From: an uncultured Eubacteriales bacterium
GTDB taxonomy: Bacteria > Bacillota > Clostridia > Oscillospirales > Acutalibacteraceae
NCBI GenBank assembly: GCA_934643185.1
Contig: CAKUBN010000039.1
Coordinates: forward strand, 1 to 21,298
Length of the DNA stretch: 21,298 bases
Direction of reading: 5' to 3'
A program made the translations under genes and the position numbers. The notes beneath the pieces are model-generated. The model had not been told where the DNA came from. It did not search any database and was given only the letters and a program-made list of their open reading frames with translations. The stretch's first letter is position 1. The number at the start of each line of letters is the position of its first letter. Shown here in pieces: positions 1-6,566 of this stretch.

Positions 1-30
1 GAGATTTACGATACTTCTAACCCGCGCATC

Positions 31-601
31 ATTTCAATTCACGCCTCCGCGTGGGAGGAGACTGCTTTTTTTTCGTTATATGTTCTTATAATACCAATTT
101 CAATTCACGCCTCCGCGTGGGAGGCGACCTCGAGGTTTTGAATTTTGATGATCTCGTCTACGTATTTCAATTCACGCCTCCGCGTGGGAGGCGACGTTTG
201 CCTATGTGGGGCTCGCTTCCAAAAGTCTTTTATTTCAATTCACGCCTCCGCGTGGGAGGCGACAGCCGTTTGCAATCGCATCCTCGTAGTCAATAATATT
301 TCAATTCACGCCTCCGCGTGGGAGGCGACTCATTTATCAATTCCATAATCGTCGTGTAAATCGTATTTCAATTCACGCCTCCGCGTGGGAGGCGACACGG
401 TTTCCGCAAGGGTTTTCAGGTCAGAAATTGTATTTCAATTCACGCCTCCGCGTGGGAGGCGACTTTCATTGACACATTGAGATGCAGGGAAAACCAATGG
501 GAATTTCAATTCACGCCTCCGCGTGGGAGGCGACTGCGTTGTACTGCTTCTTCCACCCTCTCCACGACAATTTCAATTCACGCCTCCGCGTGGGAGGCGA
601 C
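31..601 (-). CRISPR. Type I-C CRISPR array, 9 repeats and 8 spacers
   Basis: Nine 32-nt repeats lie at 31-62, 97-128, 164-195, 232-263, 298-329, 365-396, 432-463, 503-534 and 570-601. In crRNA orientation (minus strand) each begins GTCGCCTCC, forms a CGCCTCC/GGAGGCG stem and ends with the handle TGAATTGAAAT, the usual type I-C repeat form. The eight spacers are 34, 35, 36, 34, 35, 35, 39 and 35 nt from left to right, all different. The leftmost repeat has one substitution at 59 (C to A on the plus strand). A decayed terminal repeat is normally leader-distal, so the leader lies on the right, next to cas2, and the array is read leftwards. The 30 bases left of the first repeat could be trailer or part of another spacer; the window ends too soon to tell. 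Spacer targets cannot be named from the sequence alone. Confidence 0.98.
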
Positions 602-781
602 AGCAAATATGCACAAATCGGAAGTTACCCGTTGTGCGACTTGCTGAAAACTGCGGTTTATTTTTCTGTGCGGACCGCAGGAAATGCACATTTTGGTCAA
701 AAAGCAGAGCAAGAATAAACGGCTTTTGTCTTTACTCTTGCGCCGACCTCTCAGAGTTTTTTGTAAGGGCGAGGTCGGCGG
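602..781 (-). promoter_or_regulatory. CRISPR leader region
   Basis: This is the gene-free stretch between the cas2 stop codon and the leader-proximal repeat, where a type I-C leader (array promoter plus integration signals) is expected. The repeat at 570-601 matches the consensus, as expected for the newest end. It holds two inverted repeats: 651-657 with 674-680 (CTGCGGT/ACCGCAG) and 741-750 with 771-780. I see no convincing -35/-10 pair, so the exact promoter position is not assigned. Confidence 0.7.
741..780 (-). repeat. Perfect 10-bp inverted repeat just after cas2
   Basis: CGCCGACCTC at 741-750 is the exact reverse complement of 771-780, with a 20-nt loop. It starts one base after the cas2 stop codon. 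No T-run follows on either strand, so it is not a standard intrinsic terminator. It may protect the 3' end of the cas mRNA or separate cas transcription from the leader; that is inference. Confidence 0.6.
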
Positions 782-1072
782 TCAGAAGATCAAGGGCTCG
801 CCCATTTGGACGGGAGCGGCTTTGCCCATGACTTCGATCTTACCCGTATAGGAATTGCCGAGTCGATAGAACCGAATGGAATCCGTTTCCGGGTCGATCA
901 CTTTTTCGAGCGCACACTTCAGCGCGGCTAACTGTGCCGCATCGAGCAAGACCTCGAAAACGGAATTCTGCACACGCACGCCGTTTCTTTCGCAAAGCTT
1001 TGCCACTTTGTGCAGGCGGCGTGCACCGGCTTTATCTGTAGTGTCCACGTCATAGGCGACGACGATCATCAT
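782..1072 (-). CDS. cas2: CRISPR-associated endoribonuclease Cas2 (type I-C)
   Basis: Spacer-acquisition subunit that bridges two Cas1 dimers in the integrase complex. The 96-residue protein begins MMIVVAYDV, the standard first beta strand with its conserved Asp. It continues with RVQNSVFE and DSIRFYRLG, typical of type I-C Cas2, and matches the family length. The start is the ATG at 1072, because GGAGG lies 9 nt upstream. A TTG at 1078 would add two residues but sits almost on the Shine-Dalgarno. It is the last gene of the cas operon, 6 nt after cas1, and is followed by the leader and array. Confidence 0.96.
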   Translation of the reverse strand: MMIVVAYDVDTTDKAGARRLHKVAKLCERNGVRVQNSVFEVLLDAAQLAALKCALEKVIDPETDSIRFYRLGNSYTGKIEVMGKAAPVQMGEPLIF

Positions 1073-1078
1073 ACGCAA

Positions 1079-2107
1079 TCACCTCCAGACGAACGGCGGA
1101 TACATATCGAGATCGCCGCGCAGCACGCGGGCAAACAGCATCGCCTGCACGTATGGGATCATGCCGATCTGTACTTTTTCGCCTAAAAACGGGTGTATGA
1201 TTTCCTCACCCCTGCGCTTCTGCCATGCGGTAAGCAAGGTCTTTCTGCCGCGCTCGTTCAGGTAGACCGCTTCCTCGTTCTGCTCGAAGTCCTGAGCGGA
1301 TAACTGCTTTTTGTTGAACAGTGAGATCACAAAGCGGTCGCACAGCGGCGCACGCAGTTCTTCTAAAAGATCCAGCGCGAAAGAGGCACGCCCCGGGCGC
1401 AGCGTATGCAGATACCCCGCTGCGGGATCCAGACCGACGGTCTCCATGGCCGACTGCATCTCATTTGTCAACAGCATATAGGTAAACGACAGTGCTGCAT
1501 TTACCTCATTGCGCGGCGGACGGCGGCTGCGGGTCTCAAAGCGGAACCCGCCCGGGTTACCCGCAAGCATCTCATCCATACGAGAAAAATACGCTGTTGC
1601 CGCGGCTCCCTCTATGCCGCGCATGGAATCAACTGAATCACAGGCTGCAAGGTTTTCGGCCGCCTCGCGCAGCTGCTCTGCACCTTGCTGTAAAAAAGCT
1701 TTACCCGATTCTATTTTATCTGTACGTGCTGCACGCGCCAAGACCAGTTTGCTGTTTTGCAGCTTGGCGAATAAGATCGTGCGGACAAGCTCTTTGCAGA
1801 ACGTTTCGTTTTGCAGGCTTGCATACTGCTGTTTTCTCAGCAGCACGTTTCCGCTTACGGGGCCGTAAAACCGCCCCATAAATTGACCGTTCTGTGTTAA
1901 AAATGTGATGCTGATCCCGCGTTTTCCGCAAAACTCCAAAAGCGGTGTGGAAACCGTCATTTGCCCGAAGCAGACGATAGCTTCCAGTGCCAAGGCAGGA
2001 ACGGCGATCTTATCTTCCCCGCCGATCCGCACGCAAATATTCTCATTGCGGCAGAAAAGATAGCTTTCCGGCGTGAGTACATACAGTGTATTCAGCAGCT
2101 TTTTCAT
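1079..2107 (-). CDS. cas1: CRISPR-associated integrase Cas1 (type I-C)
   Basis: Metal-dependent integrase that inserts new spacers at the leader end of the array, with Cas2 and Cas4. The 342-residue protein has the N-terminal beta-rich domain beginning MKKLLNTLYVL and the helical catalytic domain. The expected metal ligands are Glu166 (in RGIEG), His234 (in GYLH) and Asp246 (in ALDLLEELR). The start at 2107 overlaps the cas4 stop as ATGA, which indicates translational coupling. A longer in-frame reading from 2218 only adds sequence that lies within cas4. Length and motifs are intact, so it should be active. Confidence 0.97.
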   Translation of the reverse strand: MKKLLNTLYVLTPESYLFCRNENICVRIGGEDKIAVPALALEAIVCFGQMTVSTPLLEFCGKRGISITFLTQNGQFMGRFYGPVSGNVLLRKQQYASLQNETFCKELVRTILFAKLQNSKLVLARAARTDKIESGKAFLQQGAEQLREAAENLAACDSVDSMRGIEGAAATAYFSRMDEMLAGNPGGFRFETRSRRPPRNEVNAALSFTYMLLTNEMQSAMETVGLDPAAGYLHTLRPGRASFALDLLEELRAPLCDRFVISLFNKKQLSAQDFEQNEEAVYLNERGRKTLLTAWQKRRGEEIIHPFLGEKVQIGMIPYVQAMLFARVLRGDLDMYPPFVWR

Positions 2108-2772
2108 GCGTCCTCCTCCGTATCGGCGCAGGCCTTCTTTTGCAAAGCACTGCAATAGCTTTTGGCGGAAGACTTCACTTTCGGCATACACAGCTCCAAA
2201 AGGGAACAGCTTCTGCACCTTGCGCTGTATGCTGCTGACGGAACGGTGAGCGCCGCACGCATGCTTTGCAGCTCTGCCGCCACCGTACGCACTTTTGCAC
2301 GCATTGCTTCGTCAATCTGTACCGGCAGGCGGCGATGCGATGAAATATAAAACAGTGCGCCTTCCGGAATATGCGTATGAAACATTTCTTCCAGACACAT
2401 GGCCTGCGCGCAAAGCTGCAGCTTATATTCTTCCTCATCGCGGACGGTACCGTGTTTATACTCTACGGGATATAATCTCACGGGAAAATCCACAGCAGGG
2501 ATCATACAGCCGTTTGGGTCTTTCTCTGCTTCGATGCAGTCGCATTTGCCGAGCAAACGCATTTCATCCGAATACACTGTGAATTCATACAATTTCACGT
2601 GGTCGCCGCGTTTTTCCACGCGCTCCGTATGGACGCGCTCGTGCTCTGCACGACCTCTTGCGGTGTCTCGGCTTTCCGCCCACTGGCGTTCATTTAAGAT
2701 CAATCCGGCGCGGCGCAGGCAGTACCCTGCCTGCGAAAGTAAAGAGAGCGCCAGATATTCCGGATCATCCAC
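2104..2772 (-). CDS. cas4: Cas4 RecB-like nuclease (type I-C)
   Basis: Fe-S exonuclease that trims prespacers and sets PAM choice and orientation with Cas1-Cas2. The start is a GTG at 2772 that overlaps the cas7 stop within GTGGATGA, giving 222 residues, normal for type I-C Cas4. The RecB nuclease residues are visible: His48, Asp78 (GKCD), the E-x-K pair Glu104/Lys106, and Gln119. The four cluster cysteines are Cys18 and, near the C-terminus, Cys186, Cys189 and Cys195. It overlaps cas1 by four bases. An upstream in-frame ATG at 2823 lies deep inside cas7 and is rejected. Confidence 0.95.
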   Translation of the reverse strand: MDDPEYLALSLLSQAGYCLRRAGLILNERQWAESRDTARGRAEHERVHTERVEKRGDHVKLYEFTVYSDEMRLLGKCDCIEAEKDPNGCMIPAVDFPVRLYPVEYKHGTVRDEEEYKLQLCAQAMCLEEMFHTHIPEGALFYISSHRRLPVQIDEAMRAKVRTVAAELQSMRAALTVPSAAYSARCRSCSLLELCMPKVKSSAKSYCSALQKKACADTEEDA

Positions 2773-3757
2773 GTTTGAACCACGTCTCGTCTTTCGGAAG
2801 CTCGTTCCAGACGATCGGCGCAAAGGCTGTTTCCTTAAAGCCCATCTCTACGCCAGCCGGGACTTTATCGAGATCGACCGCTGCAGTATAATCGCGGTAT
2901 GTGCGGGGGACTTTTACCTCCGGCTTACGCTCGACATGAACGAGATCAAACAGCTTATGCGCCGGTGCGCAGCCGAGCTTTGCCTGACGCACGCGCTGGG
3001 CTTCGTCGGTATCTGTGCCGACATGCTTAAAGAGAACGAGCGGCGAAACAACTTCCATTTCGCCCTTGCTGGCGCTGTGGTCGTGCTCGTACATATTGAG
3101 AATGGATTCAAACAAAACGTCAAGGTCATTTTCATCAAAGCCGGTCTCTGCCGCGAGGTTGGCACTGATGAATCCGCGGACTTCATAAAGACCAAACGGG
3201 ATGAACTGCTTGCGGCCCATAGTGCGCAGTTTATCTTCCGGCGTTTCCTGCTCGAGCTTAACGTAATCTTCGACCGTACCGTCTTTGATGTTATCGGCGA
3301 CCGCCATACGCGTGATGGAAATATCCATCGGCAGAATGGGATCGAGGCTCTTGCCAAACGTGATCTGTACTGGGCCGCGCACCTGACCGGCGTTCGGGCC
3401 CGTGGACATCACTGCGCCGAACGTGCGCACGTCATAGAACAACTCGCACGCCTTTTTGCGGCCGGCATACACGCTGTTTTTGTCTTTTGCGCCCTCCACA
3501 CCGGCAGCGCGCTTCGCTTCTGCGATATGACGGTTGATGTTCGTCGACTGCTGCACGATGATGTTCATGCCCGGCTCATCGCCGTGTGCGAGCTGCACAT
3601 AATTGCGGATGCGGCGTTTTGTTGCGACATCTGTAATATAGCCCGTAAGGCTTTCCGGGTCTATGCGCGGCGCGTTGCCCATATCGGGATCGCCGTTCGG
3701 GTTTGCATTTGTGCATGCAACGTAGTAAATAAACTCATAACGATTCTGAATAGCCAT
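2765..3757 (-). CDS. cas7c: Cas7c (Csd2) Cascade backbone subunit
   Basis: RNA-binding subunit that polymerises along the crRNA spacer in the type I-C Cascade. The protein has 330 residues. The N-terminal segment (FIYYVACTNANPNGDPD) followed by PRIDPESLTGYITDVATKRR is the Csd2 signature, and TFGAVMS and VRGPVQ follow. The ATG comes immediately after the cas8c stop (TAAATG), with GGAGG inside the end of cas8c. At 330 residues it is slightly long for the family; I see no obvious truncation or insertion. Confidence 0.97.
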   Translation of the reverse strand: MAIQNRYEFIYYVACTNANPNGDPDMGNAPRIDPESLTGYITDVATKRRIRNYVQLAHGDEPGMNIIVQQSTNINRHIAEAKRAAGVEGAKDKNSVYAGRKKACELFYDVRTFGAVMSTGPNAGQVRGPVQITFGKSLDPILPMDISITRMAVADNIKDGTVEDYVKLEQETPEDKLRTMGRKQFIPFGLYEVRGFISANLAAETGFDENDLDVLFESILNMYEHDHSASKGEMEVVSPLVLFKHVGTDTDEAQRVRQAKLGCAPAHKLFDLVHVERKPEVKVPRTYRDYTAAVDLDKVPAGVEMGFKETAFAPIVWNELPKDETWFKRG

Positions 3758-4270
3758 TTAGTTTTCCTCCTGTTCCGTACCGCTTTCATCGCTTTTTGCC
3801 TTTTTGGCATCGGCCTTTTCTTTTGCATCGTGGTTCATCTGGGCACACATCTGGCGGTAACCGATCGCAAAATAGCTCTGCTCCTCAAAATTCAGGACAG
3901 CCGGGATCTTTCTATCACCCTCGCCTTTAAAATATGTGCTGACCTCATTCAAATAATTTTCGTAAACACGAACCATCGGCGGCTCGAGTTTTGTGAAATA
4001 GTTCTTCATCATGGCTTCCAGGCGGCCGATCACCATCAGCGGTGTGCGGCTGGCGGCGCCGTAGAAGCGCTGACCGATACCGGCGTTGATCTCCGGCATT
4101 GCGCGGTTCTGGATCGCCGCATAGACGGCTGTCAGCGCACCGCAGTGATACGCGGCGCTTGGGAAATTCTTATCGTAATATATGCCCAATTCAGGCACCT
4201 CCTCATGTTTTGCACGTTGACGGCGCAGCAGCCATGCTTTCAGCCACTGGCAGCATATGCCGTTCGGCAT
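3758..4270 (-). CDS. cas11c: Candidate internally initiated Cas11c small subunit, in frame within cas8c
   Basis: In studied type I-C systems the Cascade small subunit is translated from an internal start inside cas8c. Here an in-frame ATG at 4270 (Met479 of Cas8c, MPNGICCQWLKAW) would give a 170-residue helical protein that includes the charged tail. It sits just before the conserved small-subunit helices. Only a weak purine-rich site (AAGAAGA, about 6 nt upstream) precedes it. Other internal ATGs (4321 for Met462, 4099 for Met536) have no better ribosome site. Existence of the product is inferred from the family; the exact start is uncertain. Confidence 0.4.
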   Translation of the reverse strand: MPNGICCQWLKAWLLRRQRAKHEEVPELGIYYDKNFPSAAYHCGALTAVYAAIQNRAMPEINAGIGQRFYGAASRTPLMVIGRLEAMMKNYFTKLEPPMVRVYENYLNEVSTYFKGEGDRKIPAVLNFEEQSYFAIGYRQMCAQMNHDAKEKADAKKAKSDESGTEQEEN

Positions 4271-5704
4271 GGCTATTCTTCTTGTATTTTGGTCGGCTCT
4301 CGCATCGTCGGGATCGACCATTTCGGAACGGATCCGCGCTAAAGCGCGCGCTGCTACGGCATCGGGCAGCGGCTGTCCCGTGACAATTGACGTTACGATA
4401 GATGGCGTTAAACCGGCAAGCTCTTTTTTGAGCCGTTCCAAAGGTTTTGTGTCGACTTTCTGGTGGGAAAGCAGATTCAATAAGCGAACGGTCAGCTTAA
4501 ACGAACGCATCTTATCTGTGCCGGATTCGTTGCAGAGTGCCAAATCCTGATTCCAAAGCGCTAAATTTTCCTGCAGCTCCCGGTAGCTGCCGTGCATATA
4601 ACGGCGCACCATTACGCGGCCGCTGGCACCGGAAAGCAATAAAATATAATAATTGCTTTGAAGCGCCGGCTTTTCTTCACCGCTTTGTATGCTTTGGATC
4701 AGTTCTGTCGCCTTTTGGTTTTCCTGTCTTTCTGTCATCTCGGATGTGAAACCCGACTGTACGGATACCTCATCTTCTTCATCCTCGTCATCGTCATCTC
4801 CGAGAGACATGGAAAGCGGCAGCACGAGGTCATCCTCTGGCTCGATTGGGGCATCATACCAATGCACGAACTTCATACCGGCAAAAATCGGTGCGGTGGG
4901 ATTGAAATCACGGTTTTTATCCCGCTTATACATGGCAGGCGAGCCCTTCAAAAGGTCGTCTAAAGCCGCCTTGACGACCGCGAACGCCTCCTCCGAGACC
5001 GGCGCATTTTCCGACTGCTTCAAGCCGTAGGAACGGAACGAAGCCTTATCAAAGCAAAATAAAGCATCGCCGCTGGCCTGTCCGCCAACGGTCTGCAAGC
5101 CGCTGAGCATAGGCAATGTCAAAAGTGGATTTGTCGGCTCACCGGTAATCAGGCAGCGCATCTGCGCCCCGTTGCCGTCATTCTTTGCAAAGCGCTTACG
5201 GTAAGCAGACCACCATTCGCGCACATATACGCGTTCCGTGATCGGCACGCCGCTTACTTTAAACGTGATGCGGTCCATGCCCTTGATCTTAAGCTGCCGC
5301 GCGGCATCACACATCGCTTTAAAACGCTCGGGGGTTTCCAGCGCATTCAGGCAAACGCCGAAAACACTGTCGCCCATAGCGGCATCGCGCAGCATATCGT
5401 GGTAAAACTGTTTTTTTACAAAATTATTCTTTTCTTTTTTGAGCTTCTTTTCATCGGTCTCTGTGCTCGTTTCTGGGTCGCAGAGAATGATCTCCGCTTT
5501 TTCGGCAAGCGGGTTACACTTATCCGGGCTGTTCGCGAGAGAACCGATATCCGGACAGTCCTGTGTCTCTTTGTCACAAGGTTCGATCCCCAAAAAGTCG
5601 CCGTCTGCAGACAGCAAAATATACGCGCGGATCGGCTTTGGGGTAAAGCCCGGCGGCAGCGCCAAGCCGGTGCGCATGCCGTAATCATACAGAGCTTTCA
5701 GCAT
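3758..5704 (-). CDS. cas8c: Cas8c (Csd1) large Cascade subunit
   Basis: Large subunit of type I-C Cascade, responsible for PAM recognition and R-loop formation. The 648 residues begin MLKALYDYGMRTGLALPPGF, matching Csd1 N-termini; the region around ITGEPTNPLLTLPMLSG is also typical. There is a strongly acidic stretch at residues 303-312. The C-terminal part (from about residue 479) is the helical segment that in type I-C systems is also made separately as the small subunit Cas11c. A charged tail of about 20 residues, rich in Lys, Asp and Glu, ends the protein. The ATG overlaps the end of cas5 by seven bases, and cas7 follows without a gap. Confidence 0.95.
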   Translation of the reverse strand: MLKALYDYGMRTGLALPPGFTPKPIRAYILLSADGDFLGIEPCDKETQDCPDIGSLANSPDKCNPLAEKAEIILCDPETSTETDEKKLKKEKNNFVKKQFYHDMLRDAAMGDSVFGVCLNALETPERFKAMCDAARQLKIKGMDRITFKVSGVPITERVYVREWWSAYRKRFAKNDGNGAQMRCLITGEPTNPLLTLPMLSGLQTVGGQASGDALFCFDKASFRSYGLKQSENAPVSEEAFAVVKAALDDLLKGSPAMYKRDKNRDFNPTAPIFAGMKFVHWYDAPIEPEDDLVLPLSMSLGDDDDEDEEDEVSVQSGFTSEMTERQENQKATELIQSIQSGEEKPALQSNYYILLLSGASGRVMVRRYMHGSYRELQENLALWNQDLALCNESGTDKMRSFKLTVRLLNLLSHQKVDTKPLERLKKELAGLTPSIVTSIVTGQPLPDAVAARALARIRSEMVDPDDARADQNTRRIAMPNGICCQWLKAWLLRRQRAKHEEVPELGIYYDKNFPSAAYHCGALTAVYAAIQNRAMPEINAGIGQRFYGAASRTPLMVIGRLEAMMKNYFTKLEPPMVRVYENYLNEVSTYFKGEGDRKIPAVLNFEEQSYFAIGYRQMCAQMNHDAKEKADAKKAKSDESGTEQEEN

Positions 5705-6387
5705 GACGCCTCTCCCCCTTTCAAAACTTCCGGGCTGTCATACGGCGGTACATGTATCACACCGTGCTCCATAACGGCATGGTACAACGACACCTTCGGC
5801 TGTGTTTTCTTGCGGACGGTATAATCGTGCAGGTCGAATACGTCATAGACCATCAAACCAAGATCGCGGCTTTCGTCGATTGGCTGCCGCATGCCGTCGC
5901 TTTCCTCAAAGTAGGCGACAAACTCTCGCAGACCGAAGCACGGCTGGTAAAACGTCTTACCGCCGCGGATACGCCGCAATGCCTGGCTGTAAAGCTGCTC
6001 CACCGTGCCTTTGTATGTGGGCTGCGGGCAGATCACCGCTGCGACGCGATAGCGCACATCACGCAAAGCCTGCGTTTGCCGCTGTGTTCGGTCATCGTCT
6101 GTGTAGATGATCGACTTTTCTACATCGGACTTTAAGCTGACGGTCGTTTTGACCTCGTTGCGCTTAAAGCTGATGTAGCGGATGGGATTCAAAACTTCGA
6201 TGCGCGTGATCTGCCAATAAAATTCCGCAGGCTTTGCGTAGATGGCGGAGAATGCGCCGCGCATAGACGACGGCGTCGGCACCGGGTAGGTCAGGCGCTC
6301 AACCTTTCCATAGGGCGGAGAGAAGCAGGCAAAATCGCCCCAAAACTCCACAACGATCTCATTTTCCAATTTAAATTTCACCTCCAT
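5698..6387 (-). CDS. cas5c: Cas5c (Cas5d), Cascade subunit and pre-crRNA processing enzyme
   Basis: In type I-C there is no Cas6; Cas5c cuts pre-crRNA at the base of the repeat hairpin and stays on the 5' handle. The 229 residues show VVEFWGDFACF, SMRGAFSAIY with Tyr50 (the equivalent of catalytic Tyr46 of the Bacillus halodurans enzyme), and a C-terminal CFGLREF. The Lys-His pair expected about seven residues before the RR of this region appears as Gln131-Leu132, by alignment from memory. The start used is ATG 6387, with GGAG 13 nt upstream inside a hairpin (6398-6415). A TTG seven codons in, preceded by GGAGGTG, is an alternative. First gene of the six-gene operon. Confidence 0.95.
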   Translation of the reverse strand: MEVKFKLENEIVVEFWGDFACFSPPYGKVERLTYPVPTPSSMRGAFSAIYAKPAEFYWQITRIEVLNPIRYISFKRNEVKTTVSLKSDVEKSIIYTDDDRTQRQTQALRDVRYRVAAVICPQPTYKGTVEQLYSQALRRIRGGKTFYQPCFGLREFVAYFEESDGMRQPIDESRDLGLMVYDVFDLHDYTVRKKTQPKVSLYHAVMEHGVIHVPPYDSPEVLKGGEASC

Positions 6388-6397
6388 TATTGGTTCT

Positions 6398-6415
6398 GCT
6401 CTCCTTACGGAGAGC
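6398..6415 (-). promoter_or_regulatory. Hairpin holding the cas5 Shine-Dalgarno
   Basis: In the transcript, GCTCTCC pairs with GGAGAGC across a GTAA tetraloop (7 bp). The only GGAG upstream of the cas5 ATG (6387) is in its 3' arm, so the structure could mask ribosome binding. It lies about 25 nt after the end of the degenerate repeat, where a guide RNA 3' end would also be expected. Its function is inferred. Confidence 0.55.
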
Positions 6416-6499
6416 TCTTACCTTAAATTAAAGTCCATATATTTCAATTCACACCTAAGATGCCACATAGAATTCTTTTGAAATTCATTTTCTTAGGTT
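6400..6499 (-). ncRNA. crRNA-like leader: degenerate repeat plus promoter-matching guide
   Basis: Starting at the expected transcription start (about 6499), the RNA forms an 8-bp stem from ACCTAAGA (6498-6491) and TCTTAGGT (6460-6453) with a 30-nt loop. It then has GTGAATTGAAAT (6452-6441), identical to the last 12 nt of the array repeats. The following guide, read from 6440, begins ATATGGACTTTAATTTA. The plus strand at 6500-6516, over the -10 box of the promoter of this transcript, reads ATATGTATTTTAATTTA: 15 of 17 match, with mismatches at positions 6 and 8. Position 6 is one that type I Cascade flips out. The three bases before the target are GTT, not the usual TTC. CreR/CreA-type RNAs in other systems repress promoters by this design. 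Only one repeat is present, and the 3' end is undefined. Confidence 0.65.
6444..6488 (-). other. 14-codon open frame inside the degenerate repeat leader
   Basis: An ATG in the loop of the leader pseudo-repeat opens a frame of 14 codons (MNFKRILCGILGVN) that ends on the TGA within the conserved handle. It uses AGA, CTA and TTA, codons that the neighbouring genes appear to use little. There is no clear Shine-Dalgarno. It could be chance, a leader peptide, or a mini-gene of the CreT type; coding status is unproven. Confidence 0.2.
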
Positions 6500-6505
6500 A
6501 TATGT

Positions 6506-6534
6506 ATTTTAATTTATAAAGTTTAGATTGTCAA
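6506..6534 (-). promoter_or_regulatory. Promoter of the cas5-cas8-cas7-cas4-cas1-cas2 operon
   Basis: On the minus strand a perfect -35 TTGACA (6534-6529), a 17-nt spacer and a -10 TAAAAT (6511-6506) make a near-consensus housekeeping promoter. The start should fall near 6499, exactly at the first arm of the degenerate repeat. It lies about 33 nt after the cas3 stop, so the six-gene operon does not depend on cas3 transcription. An A/T-rich inverted repeat (6536-6541 with 6547-6552) sits just upstream of the -35. Confidence 0.85.
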
Positions 6535-6566
6535 GCAAAAACTGCATTTTTGGCGGTACTGACAAA

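Noticed and set aside
51..718. Several plus-strand open frames across the CRISPR array
   Set aside because: They are translations of the repeat unit (repeated SRLRVGGD or IHASAWEA blocks), not proteins.
741..780. Intrinsic terminator after cas2
   Set aside because: The stem is perfect but no T-run follows on the minus strand.
2399..4342. Long 647-codon plus-strand open frame opposite cas4, cas7 and cas8c
   Set aside because: It lies antisense to well-recognised cas genes, has no family resemblance and arises from their codon bias.
6441..6472. A third-party CRISPR array between cas3 and cas5
   Set aside because: Only one repeat-like unit with a single handle is present and the 5' half differs wholly from the array repeat; a solitary crRNA-like element fits better.
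6497..6499. A canonical type I-C PAM next to the promoter target
   Set aside because: The triplet is GTT rather than TTC; I could not find a register with TTC that keeps the guide match.
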